Notes under the pieces: model-generated
What the model was told of the DNA's origin: nothing
The model's database searches: none
The model's input: only the letters and a program-made list of their open reading frames with translations
Part shown: one piece after another, positions 32,299-46,354 of the stretch
Position numbering within the stretch: the first letter of the stretch is position 1
Layout of the letters: each line of letters begins with the position of its first letter
Translations under genes and position numbers: made by a program
Assembly (NCBI GenBank): GCA_025345505.1
Contig: JANVCC010000011.1
Location: 13,311,928-13,375,927, forward strand
Length of the DNA stretch: 64,000 bases
Source of the DNA: Todiramphus chloris collaris
Lineage: Eukaryota > Chordata > Aves > Coraciiformes > Alcedinidae
Direction of reading: 5' to 3'

Positions 32299-33384
32299 TG
32301 TGGTGAGTTGACCTTGTCTGGCTGACAGGTGCTTACCAAGCCAAAATTTCACTCTTTCTCTTCAAGAGGACAAGGGGATTATGTATGATAAAAGGCTCAT
32401 GGGTGAAGATAAGCACAGGGAGATCACTCAGAAATTACCACAATGAGTAAAACAGACTCAGCTTGAGGAATCTAATCAAATTTATCATCACACAAATTAA
32501 GAGTAAGATAATAAAAAAATAAGAACTGATTTAAAAACACCTTCCCTCTACCTCTCCCTTCTTTCCAAGCTCAACTTCACTCCTGTCTTCTCTATCTCCT
32601 CTCCATGAGCAGCCCAGGGGGATGGGGAATCGGGGCTGTGGTCAGTCTATCACACTCCTCACACTCTACCGCTGCTCCAGCAAGGGGTCCTCCCACAGGA
32701 AACAGTCCTCCACAAACTTCTCCAACATGTGTCCTTCCCATGGGCTGCAGTTCTTCATGAATTGCTACAGTGTGGTTCCATTCCACAGGAAAAGACTACG
32801 TCAGCATTGATCCCCCCTTGGGCCACAGGTCCTGACAGAAGACCTGGTCCAGCACTGGCTTCTGTTCATGGAGTCACAGGTCCTGCCAGGAGCCTGTTCT
32901 TGTGCAGGCTTTCCACGGAGTCACAGCTTCCTTCAGGACACATTCAATTGTTCTGTCTTGGGGTCCTCCATGGGCTGAAGGATGGATATCTACACCACCA
33001 TGGACCTACACAGGCTGCAGTGGGACAACCTGCTTCACCATGGTCTTCATGGTCTGCAAGGGAAATCTCTGCAACTGTGCCTGGAATACCGCCTCCTCCA
33101 CCTCTTTCCTCACTGACTTCGGTGTCCACAGATTTTTTTCTTTCACATATTCTCATGTCTGTCTCACAGTTGTTGATGTGCATCAGTTGTCATTCTTCTT
33201 AAATATCTTATCATAGAGGTGTTGCCACAGTCACTGATGGGTTCGGATTTGGCCAGCAGTGGACCCGTCTTAAAGCCTGCTAGAACTAGTTTTGTCCGAC
33301 CTGGGGGAAGCTTCTGCACCCTGTCACAGAAGCTATCCCTGGAGCCCCAATTATCCCAAAACCTTGCCAGGTACCCCCAGTACA
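32299..33384 (-). mobile_element. ERVL-like solo LTR, apparently full length (copy B)
   Basis: A 1086-bp unit starting TGTGGTGAGTTGACC and ending CCCCCAGTACA on the + strand. The flanks TTTCA (32294-32298) and TTCCA (33385-33389) match at 4 of 5, consistent with the 5-bp duplication of ERVL-type elements. Its interior has imperfect tandem units built on TGCTCCAGC and CATGGGCTGCAG words. In the minus orientation a TATTTAAG-like box (near 33200) lies early and an ATTA/AATAA-rich section late, the order expected of an LTR. It is related to copy A but is a separate insertion. Confidence 0.82.
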
Positions 33385-33728
33385 TTCCATTAGTGTCATC
33401 TGCAATGAGACCATCCAATCATTCATTTGGAAGCCTTCCTGTTTATTTTCTAAGTTGTTATTGTGTGTATTTACCAAGGAAAATAGTGACAATTTACAGA
33501 GGTTCTTTGGTTATATAGTTAGCACTATGTTGAAAGATGATTGGTCCCCTCTACAAAGTATAAAATGTACCTACTCTGGTTATCTAGGTTTTATATTGAC
33601 CAAATAATCACAATAAAAGAAATACCAATTAAGGTACTTCTAACTGAAATTTAACTCTTCACTTGAAAAATCTATACACAAATTGTTCAACTTCATCTTG
33701 GTTTGCTTCAGCTGGGTGAAGCACCTTA
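33385..33728. other. Short spacer between LTR copy B and a CR1
   Basis: 344 bp of AT-rich sequence with no recognised feature. Confidence 0.6.
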
Positions 33729-34876
33729 GAATCATAAAATCATAGAGTGGTAGGGCATGGAAGGGACCTCTGGAGATCATCAAGTCCAACCTCCCTGCCA
33801 GTGCAGGAACACCTCAGGCTGGCCACACAGGAACAGATCCAGTCAGGTTTGGAAGTTTCCAGAGAAAGAGACTCCACAACCTCTCTGGGCAGCCTATTCC
33901 AGTGCTCCATCACTCTCACAGTGAAGAAGTTTTTCCTTATGTTGAGCTGGAACTTCCTGCATTTCAGTTTGTGACCACTGCCTTTCGTCCTATCACAGGC
34001 CACCACTGAAAAGAGAATGGTCCCTTTTACTTGACACCAACCCTTCAGATATTTGTAAACATTAATAAGATCCCCTCTCACTCTTCTCCAGACTAAACAG
34101 CCACCAGGGCTCTCAGCCTTTCCTCATAAAAGAGACGGTCTGGTCCCTTAATCATCCTTGTAGCTTTCTTGTTGGGCTTTCTCTAGCATTTCCCTGTCCA
34201 TCCTGATCTGTGGAGCCCAGAATAGGACACAATACTCCAGATGTGGTCTCACTAGTACAGAGTAGAGAGGGAGGAGTACTCCCTCAACATGCTGGAAATA
34301 GGCTTCTTAATGTACCCTAGGAACTATTGGCCTTCTTGGGCAGAAGGCACATTGCTGTCCCGTGGATAACTTGTTGCCTGCCAGGACTCCAAGGTCCTTC
34401 TCCATGGAGCTGCCTTCTATCAGGTCAACTCCTAACGTGTACTGGTTCATGGTGTTATTCATTCCCAGGTGTAGGACTCTATATTTATCCTTGTTAAACT
34501 TCAGCAAGTTCACCTTTGCCCAGATCCCCAGTATGTCTAGATCTCACTGGATGACAGAACAGGCTTCTGATGTATCAGCCACTCCCCCCAGTTTCATATC
34601 ATCAGCAAACTTGGTGAGGATACACTATGTCCCCTCACCCAGGTCACTGATGATGTTGAATAAGACAGCGCCTAGTACTTACTCCTGGGAAACACCACTA
34701 CCTACAAGTCTCCAACTGGAGTCTGTGTCACTGATCATGACCCTCTGAGTTCTGTTGTTCAACTAGTTTTCAACCCATCTCACCATCCACTCTTCCAACC
34801 CATGCTTTCTGAGCTTACCCACAAGCATGTTATGGGAGACAGCCTCAAAAGCCTTGCTAAAGTCAAGGTAAAAAAT
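33729..34876 (-). mobile_element. CR1 LINE 3' fragment, heavily broken
   Basis: The 3' tail is at the left (AGAATCATAAAATCATAGAG). Moving right it covers the C-terminal region and then the RT up to the block around the SKAFD motif, where homology stops near 34876. Many stops and shifts occur. One open piece at 33740-34081 contains LNIRKNFFTVRVMEHWNRLP. The 3' end matches the 40752-41385 copy more closely than the 46 kb copy. Confidence 0.93.
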
Positions 34877-37570
34877 TATCTAATTTCCTACTCATCTTAA
34901 GCCCATACCCATAGTTTATGATTCATTTGTTTACTCTTTGTGGATATGTTTATTGTTGTTCCACATAGAAGCAAGTATGTTTCTTGTTATGAAATATAGC
35001 AAAGACACGTAAATGACCACACAGGTCTAACAGAATCAGAAAATCTAAAGTGAAGGCACCTAACATGTCCTTACTGCCTGCCACTGTATTAAACTAAATT
35101 AAAAGAGGGTAAGAAGATGGCACCACAGTGAGGATTATGGATGAAGTGTCAGGCATTATTTTAAATCTTCTTGTCTTCTGACATATTAAATCAAATGCTT
35201 GAAATGTACTGGGGTGGAGAAAAAGGAAGTGGCTCTGCAAAATGCCTAAATTAAAAATATCTCTTTTTTCCTCTTTTTTTTTTTTTTTTGAAGCAGAATC
35301 ATTTCTGATACTTACTCAGAGTAATACCTGCTAAATGTGGTAACAAATGTACGACTTTATTGCTTCTGCTGCTACCAGTCCTGCAGAGCTAGCTACAGCT
35401 GGGTAAAAGTGGAGGTTTCTGCACAGAAATAACCAAAGTGACACTGACTGCAGTCTGAGGCAATTTGAGGCAATGATCCAATTTACTGATGTCCTCAGGT
35501 CATCTCGGTGCCACAGATGACATAAGAATGAAGGTAATGTGACTATACAGCTGTCACCAAGGGAATGGGGAAATCGGTGGGGTTGCAGAAGCATACACAG
35601 GAGTATGATTTGAACTGGAGATCATTTACTACAAAGAATGAGGTCAGAAAAGATTGATTTTGATACCTCATGTTAGATAAAGAAAGAAAAACAAATGTAT
35701 AATTTTGTTAGCATGCTCTGACCATCACTTGATCTTTCAGTGCCATGGTCACTGCCAACTGTCAAAACATAGGTGTATATCCTGTTCTTGCAGAGGAATT
35801 TGAGATTGCTCAAGAGAAGTTAGTCTCAGAGAGCAGATTGACAATGCTCTGCCCATCTTTACGGTACACGGTTACATAGTGACATTCACAGCTTTTCCTA
35901 AGCGTTTATGTTCTTTGCACCATGCAGGAAGAAAACGTCTTGTTTAAGAAGCTGAATCACAGAAAATAGCACATGGAGTAATGAACATCTATGCCAGGGG
36001 ATATGAAATGATGAGAACACATATAATAAAGTGTACCTTTCTCTCAGAGATAGACATATCCCTTCAGGCCAACACAGGTTGTCTATCCCCAACAGAAATT
36101 TAGACCATGAGCTGAGCATCTATGAAAACTCCTTCTCAAACTCAGACTGGTCAAGGGTTGTGAAGGCTTTACTCTCTTCCTCTTCTGTTCCTGCCCAAGG
36201 TGATGGGACTGATTTAAGCATTATCAGGTAAGAATTTATGAAGAAGGAAAAATCCCTGCCATTGAAGCTGTCCCACTTCACATAGAGTAATTAAATATTC
36301 AGTAGGCCAAAGAAAGCATATGAAAAATATCTTTGTAGCCTACGGGTAAGGAGCTTGTTTATGAAGAGGATGTCTAAATTCGTATACTTTCTCCCTTCAT
36401 TCTGTTCCCATTTTGCTCAAAGTTTACAGGTTCAACCTCACCAGCAAATTAGCTATTAGGTATTTTTCTAAGCAACATGGGACAGCCAAAGGCATTCGAA
36501 CCCAGAATATTTTGGCTTTTTCCGGTGAATTTAGCCTTCCTTTTGTAGATGTTATTGCAATGGTCTTTGTTTCAGTCACTTATTGTTTCATAGGAAAACA
36601 TCCATTTTTACAAAACAGTGAAATAAATAGCTGTAAATTTTATCTCTGTAAAATAAGATAATAAATACCACTGTTTTGGTTTGTTTTGTTTGGTTTGGTT
36701 TTCCCTAATGTGTTTCTATTTGGAGATTAAGAAACCTAGACACAATTTCTTTAATGATTTGACACCAGATTATTGCTGAGTTTCCAGAAGTCCCTCATGA
36801 CTTCATTGTAAATCCATGCATTCCTGAATGGGACAAACTGAGAAAAGATACTTAAACATGCAAAGATTTCAGTGATAGGAGAGAATGCAGAAAATCCTAT
36901 AGGTGTGATTTTTTGCCTCTTGAGAAGCATGTCTAAGAATCTGTCTCAAATAGGAGAGATTTCTTGCAGCCTTGATTAAAGGTTAGAATCTCCCCAGAGT
37001 CCTTTTAATAAAAACCTAGCGAATGTACTTATTCATTAATTTGCTGACCTTACAGTTGAGAAAAGTTCTATAGTTGTTCAACCATGAAAACTATACTATT
37101 ATCTACCTTCAAGAATGTTTCACATCCATTGATAAAAACTTTTTCCTGTTCTCTCCTTGCCTGACATGCCTGCCTTTTTGCTTTAATGCCTCAGAATATC
37201 TTGCTAGCTCTTTTCTATGGATAGAAGTAAGCAGATTGATTTTAGTGTTAGGGTAGGTTGGTTTTTTTCCCCTTCCTGCGTTTCCTGAAAGGACAAAACA
37301 TAAGACAAACAGGAACAAAGAATTTATAACTAGAAGACAGCAATAATAATGCAAACAAACAGAAAAACTGATATATCAAAGTGGGTGAAAATGACCACAT
37401 AATAATCTGCCATTTATTGCGAGTCATATTTTTAATAGGCTTTTCATTGTTATTAGGTTCAAATATATGGAGAAAACACAGCAGTCATAACTTATTAAAA
37501 CTTACCATGACACAGATGGCAGCAATAACTAAAGAAGACAACAGTATAGACTGTAAGAATTGGACAGTCT
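34877..37570. other. Intergenic sequence without recognised features
   Basis: Contains only a T run (35273-35290) and a TTTGG-type run near 36677-36700. Open frames are short and unremarkable. Confidence 0.55.
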
Positions 37571-38480
37571 AACAGTCGTTCAACATATTCATCAATGACC
37601 TAGACAAGGAGAGAAAGTGTACCCTCCGCAAGTTTGCTGATGATACAAAACTGGGAGGTGTGACTGACACACCAGAAGGCTGTGCTGCCATTCAGCATGA
37701 CCTGGACATACTGGAGAGTTGAGCAGAGAGGGACCTAATGAGGTTCAACAAGAGCAAATGTAGGGTCCTGCACCTGGGGAGGAACAACCCCGTGCATCAA
37801 TATAAGTTTAGAGGTAGACCTGCAGGAAAGCAGCCCGGAGGAGAAGCATCTTGGAGTCCTGGTAGACACTAATTTACCCATAAGCTGGCAGTGTATCCTG
37901 AGGTGTGTTAAAAAGAATGTGGCAGTAGATCAAGGGAAGTCATCCTCCCCCTCTATTCTGCCCTGGTGCAGCCACATCTGGATTACTGTGTTCAGTTCTG
38001 GGCTTCACAGTTCAAGAGAGACAGGGAACTAACTGCTGAAGACAGTCTGGTGGAGGGCAACAAAGAACACTGGGGGACTGGAGCATCTCTCTTATGAGGA
38101 AAGGCTGAGAGCCCTGGGGCCATTTAGCCTGGAGAAGACTAAGAGGAGACCTGATCAATGTCTATAAATTTCTAATGGTGGGTGCAAGGAGTATGGAGCT
38201 GGACTATTTTCAGAGGTGCCCAGTGACAGGACGAGAGGCAACAGGGACAAGCTGAAACTCAGGATATTTCATCTAAATATAAGGAAAAACTTCGTTACTC
38301 TGAGGGTGACAGAGCACTGGAACAGGCTGCCCAGAGGACTGCGGAACCTCCTTCTCTGAAGACTTTCAAAACCTGCCTGGATGCAAGCCTCTGTAATGTG
38401 CTCTAGGCAATCCTGCTTTGGTGGGGGGGTTGGACGAGACAATCTCTAGAGATCACTTCTACCTCCAACAATTCTGTGAC
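37571..38480 (+). mobile_element. CR1 LINE fragment from the RT active site to the 3' end
   Basis: The 5' end begins just before the catalytic block: the frame reads [20 protein letters not shown] near 37630-37685. The C-terminal region follows with several frameshifts and a loss around the usual VAKKAN block. The 3' end is GAGATCACTTCTACCTCCAA followed by AATTCTGTGA. It belongs to the same broad subfamily as the copies at 1-1460 and 60085-64000. Confidence 0.93.
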
Positions 38481-40751
38481 AAAAATTATTGCCTCTGACT
38501 TCATATTTGTCTTCAGAAAAGCCCTTACTTTTACTATCCTTTGTTTCTTGTTTTCTTTTATAGTACTGTACAGACACTAATAGTGACAACTGTACTAGTC
38601 CCACAGACAAATGAAAATCAAGTAAAGTCTGCCTTCAGACTTAATTTTCTCCTGTTAGGTTTTTGCATATCTTTTTTACACAGCCTGTAAACACACACTG
38701 CCCAATCAAGCAAGCTCAGATCTAACATCTATCTAGCCTCAGTAAGGCACAGTGATTTCAGCAATGTTTACACCAAACATGGCATCCTTCAGCGGGAGCT
38801 CTCTGGCATATATTGGGTGCAGAATACATGACACACTTTGTAAATAAGTAGCTTATTTTAGCATGAATATGAAAGGTTCACAAAAAGAAAGACAAAATCC
38901 AAGGAAAAACAGACACTGATTTGAGCAAATGCAGCACCAACCTAAAGTATTGTAAGCATGAAATAATCATTCAGTAAATGGCTGAATGTGAAAAAGAACT
39001 CTGAAGTAGCTCTTAAGTAATGTTATTTATGAACATATTGTTTCTCATTAGATTTAATTCAGCAGCAAAGTTAAATCTAAAAACGTATATGTACATAAAT
39101 GATTTCTTTTTCTTGCTAGTCTTCATGGTGTATATTCAACATAAGTATCCACATTAGCTCTTCTGTCTGATGGTTCTTGCCCCATCTGGACTGTATGAAC
39201 ACACCTCCCAGGAGCACATTTGGCATTAGAGTCTGACAATTCGGATGGTCAGAGTGAAATTCCATGAGAGACTATGTACTTTGAAGGTAATTCAGAGGAG
39301 ATTATTGTTGAGAATTGTGTTCATTCCTTTTCCAGATGGATGATTTTTCATATAATACTGATCTGTCCTTTGTTTCTCCCTCCCTATTGCTAGCTGCCAA
39401 AGTCATCTTCTTGCCAGTACGAAAAAATCCATTTTGATAACAGAGACTGATTATCAGGCTACCATAAAGCATAACCTTACTCAGCATCCTTATAAGCAGT
39501 ATAAACAAAGCCATAAGTTCTTTCTCTGATCATTACTGTGTTCACATGACTGAGCAGTACACTGTGTTTCTGGAGCATCTTTAATGCAATGTCTCAAACT
39601 AATTTTGCAGCAATTACCAAATTATAACTCACACGTGACCTGACAAATTTTCAGTAGTCCCACTTAAATGAACAGTAAACTTCATATTTTTCAAGATTAC
39701 CTAGATTATCTTTTAAAATATAATGTTTTAATCACTTTTATTAAATTAATAAAACTTTATTGCTTTTGCAATTTGACAGTTAAACATTAGAAGTTTAAAT
39801 GTAAAAGTATGTAACTTTAAGAAAAATTGAAGCTGTTACAGCTGTTTAAAACTTGAACCTCCTGACATTCCGAAATGTTAAACTACTCTAGACAAACAGC
39901 TTAAGCACTTTCTATCAGAGTTCATATCTGTTTTCAATAATAAAGAATCCAAACTTCAGTTGAGCAGTGCAGAAAATGGAACCAGAGCCAGACAGAATTT
40001 AAATATTACTAGCATAGTACATCTCTAAAAATTATCACCTTAAGTGGACAGAGATATTAGATGTTATGCATTTATGTGCATGTACTCCTTTAAAAAATAG
40101 CAACAGACTAAACTATACTTTGCAGTTGTCATTTGGTTTGCATTCAGAGAGAGGCAACAGAGTAGGCATTCCCATCTCTTTTAGTCACTAAAATACTCTA
40201 CACATGATCCTTGCTAGGAAAGGTGATATACACTCACTAGAACATAATGGCACAACTTTGATGAGAGTGTAAATTCAGAAAAGTGATGAACATCATAACA
40301 GGCTATTATCAGCCTCTGGATTAAAATACCATGGTCTCAGTCTGGGAGAAATAGAAGAGGTCTGCCTGGTTACAGGCCATGCCAGAAGCACTCAGAAGAT
40401 CTGTAAAGGAAAGTCATCTTCAGTATGAGGCTGTACCCATCACCAAGTTGCAGAAACTTCTGCTTTTTATTGTCTTAATTCCACATAATTTTTAAAATAC
40501 CTGTATGGAAATTACTGACATATTTAACAGACTAGTGTTTTCCCTGCTTGTCAAGTATCAAATGCACCTGTTCTACTATATATAATGGTATAAAAAATAA
40601 TACTAAGTATAAAACTCAATGGGTGTGATTCTTAACTACCTTACTTCTTATGCAGCCATTTAGGGTCCATCCTAATGAACTGGTGAATTAACAGGGAGTA
40701 TGACTCAGGTGAAATAATTACGTAATTCCATGGACTAAATTTTGTATCATG
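38481..40751. other. Intergenic sequence without recognised features
   Basis: AT-rich throughout, with no repeat family, RNA gene or convincing frame. Confidence 0.55.
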
Positions 40752-41385
40752 TCATAGAATCATAGAATGGTAGGGGTTGGAAGGGACCTCTGGAGACCAT
40801 TGAGTCCAACTCCGCTGACAATTCAGGAACACCTAGGGCAGGCCACACAGGAACAGATCCAGGTGGGTCTTGAAAGTTTCTAGGGAAGGAGACTCCATAA
40901 CTTCTCTGGGCAGCCTGTTCCAGTGATCCGTCACTCTCACAGTGAAGAAGTTTCTCCTCATGTTGACCTGGAACTTCCTGTGTTTCACCTTGCTACCATT
41001 ACCCTCGTCCTATCACAGGCCACCACTGAAAAGAGACTGGTCCATTTTACTTGACACCCACCCTTCAGATATTTGTAAACATTAATAAGATCCCCTCTCA
41101 CTCTTCTCCAGACTAAACAGCCCTAGGGCTCTCAGCCTTTCCTCATAAGAGAGATGTTCCAGTCCCTTCATCATCTTCATAGTTCTCTGTTGGACTCTCT
41201 CTAGTATTTCCCTGTCTCTCTTGAACCAGGGAGCCCAGAACTGAACACAATACTTCAGATGTGGTCTCACTAGCACAGAGTAGATGGGGGAGGACAACCT
41301 CCCTGGACCTGCTGGACACACTCTTCTTTAGGTACCACAGAATACTATTGGCTTTTTTGGGTACAAGGGCACATTGCTATTCCAT
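40752..41385 (-). mobile_element. CR1 LINE 3' fragment
   Basis: Begins at the left with TCATAGAATCATAGAATGGT (3' tail). It covers the C-terminal ORF2 region; one open piece at 41082-41321 contains [20 protein letters not shown] and [15 protein letters not shown]. It is 5'-truncated near 41385. It shares long stretches with the 33729-34876 copy, for example around 41049-41120 versus 34031-34100. Confidence 0.94.
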
Positions 41386-42728
41386 ATCTTGCCTGAAATT
41401 TTCACATATGGCATTACTAGTGGATTAGATGAAATGAGTAACATAAGCTCTAAAACAGAGCACTCTCTAGTGTGCTTCTGGGGTTGATATCATTATTTTC
41501 ATGTTCATACATTGGAAAAGCTGTGAGCTGCCTTGCAGGCAGGATAGCTAACAGGTTTACTGTATATCTACATAATTTCAAAAATGCTTATGGGTCACAT
41601 TCTGAAGTATCCCATGTTAGTAGCTCCTTAGGAAACCTCATGTGTATTGTGTCCATTGGAATATTTTCCAGCATGTTTACTAAATAGATTCTCCCAGTGC
41701 TCTGTAAAATCTCCAAATGCTCTTGTAGTGATGACATCAGATACAGAAGACTGTCACAACTTTTCCTAGAAACCCCCTGATATTGGCTACAGCAATACTG
41801 GGCCTGTCAGCATCTGGAACTCAACCGAACTCAGGCTGCATGCCATGAACAGATGATCTAACATGACAAGTCTTTTTGGGAACGTTCCTAACAATAGTGG
41901 GTGTAAATCAGTACTTCCTTTAATATCTTTGTAAACCAGCCTACGTGTATAGCTGGTTAATATACATATCCTAGTATATGATGGATATAAATGGATTAAC
42001 TATAAGTGATTTTTCAACAGAAGTTCAGATTCAGTGACAGTGGCCTTACATTTATATGCTATGGAGAGCTCACAGAGAGAATTATTCCTCAAGAACTCCC
42101 ACAGACAAGGATGAAGCTGAGACAAAAGTAATATTTTTGCTTTTGCTAGGAATAACAGAAATATCTACACTGGCAATTGAAAAAGCAACTAAAAATAAGA
42201 GGAACCACAGATAAATATTGAAGAGGATTTAAGCCTCAGCTGCATGCCCGTTTTCTTATTTTTGACCCTTTCAGTCCACCTCCTCTGGATTCTTGTCTTT
42301 GGGACTAGCTTCTCATTAATCTTTGGTAAAAGATATTTTTCCAAATTGTGTAGTGTATGAAGTTGGCTTTTGTTGTCATACCCTTTTAAAATTAAAAATA
42401 GCACACTTCTAACTGATAATTACAATGACAATATAGTCTGAGTAAGTTATCACATTTGATTTATTTTGATAGCTAACCAAGCTCATAGCAAATCACAAAT
42501 TAATGTGAGGAGATTGTAGGAGAGAAAATGAAAGTTGACATGGAAGGAGTAGCAAGTATGATTTAATAGCTATAAAAACAATAAAATTATTTGCTTCTTC
42601 ATTTGAGGTTATGGTCTGTTCAGCATATCTTCCCTAAGCGGGAAAAAAAAAACCAAACACAAAACACAAAATCCCCAGGGGTTTGATGATAAATCTCAGG
42701 AGTCTGTCTCCAATATTAACTGGTAAAG
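41386..42728. other. Intergenic sequence without recognised features
   Basis: No repeat or gene recognised. Confidence 0.55.
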
Positions 42729-43440
42729 ATCATAGAATCTTAGAATGTTTTGGGTTGGAATGGACCTTAAAGATCATCTAGTCCAACCTCTCTACAGTGA
42801 GCAGGGATATCTTCAGTTAGGTAAAGTTTCTCAAAACCCTGTTCAACATCGCCTTGAATGTTTCCAGGGATGGGGCACCTACCACTTCTGTGGGCAGCCT
42901 GTGACAGTGTTTCACCACCACCACCATCATCATCAAAAATTTCTTCCTAATATCTAGTCTAACCACTTCTGAATATCTAAACATACCCTCTTTCAGTTTA
43001 AAACCATTACTCCTCTCAACTTATTACAACAAGCCCTACTAAAAAGTCTGTCTCCATTTTTCTTATAGGCCCCCTTTAAGTACTGGATGGCTGCAATAAC
43101 ATCTCCCCAGATCCTTCTCTTCTCCAGGCTTTCTCAGTGCTTTCTCATAAAAAAAGATGTTCTAGACCTCTGAGACCTTTTGTGGCTCTCCTCTGGACTT
43201 GCTCCAACAGGCCCATGTCTTTCTTGTGCTGAGGACTCCAGAGTTGGACATGGGACTCCAGGTGGGGTCTCACCAGAATGGAGTATAGGGGGAGAATCAC
43301 CTACCTACCTTTACCTGCTGATCACACTTCTCTTGATGCAGACTGCCTACAGTCAGCCTTCTGGGCTGTGAGTGCACACTGCTGGCTCATGTCCAGCTTT
43401 TGTTATCCATTATCCCCAAGTTCTTCTCCACAGAGCTCTA
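42729..43440 (-). mobile_element. CR1 LINE 3' fragment, different subfamily
   Basis: The 3' tail at the left reads TCATAGAATCTTAGAATG, then TTTTGGGTTGGAATGGACCT. The ORF2 C-terminal region follows to about 43440. It contains a local CCA/TCA triplet expansion at 42913-42935. Wording is shared with the 50429-50997 copy, for example the C/T-rich phrase near 43060-43090 and 50745-50765. Confidence 0.93.
42913..42935. repeat. (CCA)n(TCA)n triplet run inside the CR1
   Basis: Four CCA units followed by TCA units have expanded inside transposon sequence. Confidence 0.85.
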
Positions 43441-46354
43441 AGTATGCTAATACTTGAAATTTCATGATGGACTATGTCTGGCTACATGACTTGTAAGTCA
43501 CATGAATTTTTTAAAAATAAATATCCTTAAAAACCTTTAAATTTCATTAACTAAAACTGCACATTTTAAACAACCTTCCATTGGCTTCTATGAGACTTTA
43601 TTACACTTAGTAAAAAGCTGTTTTGTGCTTTAGTTAATGCAAATTTTATCATTCTTTGCTGCTTATTGCAGTACTTAAAAAGTGCCGTCTAATCTGAAAT
43701 TATATATTTGTAATGATTGGAGTGACATTTTCTTGTCTTTCACCCTCTGAAGAGCTTGCAGTTTTATGAAACCAAAACTTGCCTTACTCACAAATTAAAT
43801 TACTGCTTTTACTCTTCATTTTATCCAAGTCATTAGTTCTCAGAATTAAACATCATTAGCTATCACAAACAGTAAACAATTGCTTTTGTGTATTGATTAC
43901 ATCATAAAATGTACTATTAACTAAATGAGAACATTTAAGTTCATATCCCCAGTGTGATTAGAGGCCAGTCTGCTGAATGGTAGCATTTCAAAATCCAAGT
44001 GTTCAGGCCTAAGTGATTGATCACAGATGTCTTACCTATTAAGAAAATGCAACAGCACTCTATTAAAAATAAGTTTCTTGCTACACACACTTGCAATTTT
44101 TATGCTAAGAAAATGTTTCCTTTGTTTTTTCATATATAACTGTCTCTTGTGGCAAAATGAGAATATGCTTGTTATCAATCAAGGACATTCATGAAATTGT
44201 GAATACACAACAGAGCTTCCTCAGGATTTGGCCAGAGAAATGAATTTGGAAATTCATTTATATTTGTAATCAGAAAAAGACCTTTTCACACTGACATCTT
44301 GCATGGTCTGTATTTAGTCTCTTTAACTTATTTTTAATTAATTTTCTTTTTTTTTTTTCCTCAGGCCAGATGTTATATATCCAACTCAAATTACATTCTG
44401 CTTCTTAAATCACACATTTTTTCAGTTGCTACCAGTTTGATGATTTCAGCAAATATTTGTGAGAACAGATAGAATAGGTAGCATTAGCTTTTCAATAGTT
44501 CACAAAGGAAAAACCTTTCTTTGTGTGCCCAGCAGGTTTGTTCCTCTGTTCCTTGCTAGCCATAGCACTACTCCTGCTGATAAGTAGAGGATAACCTGAC
44601 TCTGCATCAGCAAATTGTTCAATAAGAGTCTATTTCTGCAGCTATTTACCTAACAAGGACTATATTTCCATGTCTGAATATGTTTTGGTATTATGCCTGC
44701 AATTAGAAGTGATAGTCTAAATCTCAAAATCTCCCATGATAATCCCAGCAAGCAGAATTTAAGAAAAAGATTAAGATAATTCAATGTTTATATGCAAACA
44801 GGAAAGGAATCTGTTTGCTTCACCTCACTTTCCAGCTTCTGGTGGTGATAGGTAAATTGACTCTTACACCTCCAAAATTGAAAATGCATGAAAGCAATGT
44901 TTATTTTATTCTCATTAGTACTTTCCTGAGGCATATTCTCATCGAGCATCTTCATTAGTGTTTTACTTGGGTCAGGAATGTTTCGATGCATGTCACGGAG
45001 ATGTCTCAGAGAAGTTGATCTGAATTCCCTTTGGATATAACTGAATTTCAGTGAGATCTCGAAGAGTTCACTTAATGCACCCCACATGAGAGTGTGAGGG
45101 AAGTCCATGGAAGTCCAGTCCAGACAAGACTTGGCCTGAACAGTCCTCCTTCACCTGCTTGTCTGCATGCATACCATGGACATGGGGTGCTCAGCACTGG
45201 CTGGTTTGCTCTCCAGGTCTTCTCACATTGATACACCTGACTGGGGAAAAGAGAGATAACCAGTCCTTTTCCTTCTTTGTGCTTACCAAATAAAGTTGTT
45301 ATGAAATGGAATTAAAATTGCTTGCAAACATGAGTTCTGGAAATCAACAGTGTCAATCATTCTACACTAATATAGATGTGATATAATACAACTGCCTGTT
45401 CATAAAATTAGTTTGAGCATTGTTTAATATCAATTGGACTAGTATTTCTTAAAGATCGGGATTATAGATGATATATTCACGTGTTACTATTCACTTAAGT
45501 GAAAAAGATTACACAATTTTTGGAGAGAACAGCCATCATTACCACAAGCTGCATTACCCGTTAAGATTGTTTTACAATTGACTTCTTTTAGAAAATTATC
45601 ACATATTTAGAAAGATGAGTAGGTTTACCATACAGCAAGTGGAACATACTGACCTCATCTAAATGGATACAGCCTCATGGGAGCACTTTTTATGCAGGTT
45701 TTATAGAAATTATTTTATAGAGACAGCAGATCCCATCAACTCTCATATGATATTTTCAAAAGTACTTGCATGTACTTGTAAGATGATGAATGCACTAATA
45801 ATGCAAAAGAGGAATGAAGCATGCTGCAGAAGTTCTAACTGGCTCCCTACATTAAAGATCAAAACAATGTAGCCTGTTACTCAGATTTTTTTTCATTTTT
45901 TTCTTTTTTTTTTTTTTTTTTTTAATTTTGAAACTATCCAAATGTCTCAGACAAGATTATGATCCCTTTGAACTTGTTATCATGCTAATATAGAAGTGCT
46001 TGCAACTGAAACATTATGGTTCAATTCCAACAATCAAACAGGTAATTCTAGGTAAAAACATACTGTCTTCCCTATTCTGTTATTACTTTAAACAAAATTG
46101 GGAGGCTAATGTGTCTCTAGAGAGTAATCCATCCAAATGCAATGCAATAGTTAAACCAGGAAGAACTAATCCCCTTCTGAGTATGCATCTCTCTTCTAAT
46201 TGAAAAAGGAACATAACTTGTAATATATGCTAAATAGTTAGATAACCATAGTTCAGTAAGAAAACTGCCGTTCTCAGTCTACTTCCCCCCCCCCATGTGA
46301 CAGATAAGAAAGTTCCCTTAAAAATCTGTCAGGGCTAACTTCTGCTTTGAAGTT
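43441..46354. other. Intergenic sequence with one unexplained open frame
   Basis: AT-rich, with a T-rich run (45886-45924). A 106-codon minus-strand frame at 44788-45108 starts with ATG. It has no domain I recognise and no clear splice or promoter context. A C8 run lies at 46286-46293. Confidence 0.5.

Noticed and set aside
26960..33384. A complete provirus bounded by LTR copies A and B
   Set aside because: The outer flanks do not match, copy B has its own flanking duplication, and no retroviral genes lie between them.
45270..45310. AATAAA followed by GTTGT, as a gene or LTR 3' end
   Set aside because: No upstream coding sequence, LTR end or target duplication could be found.
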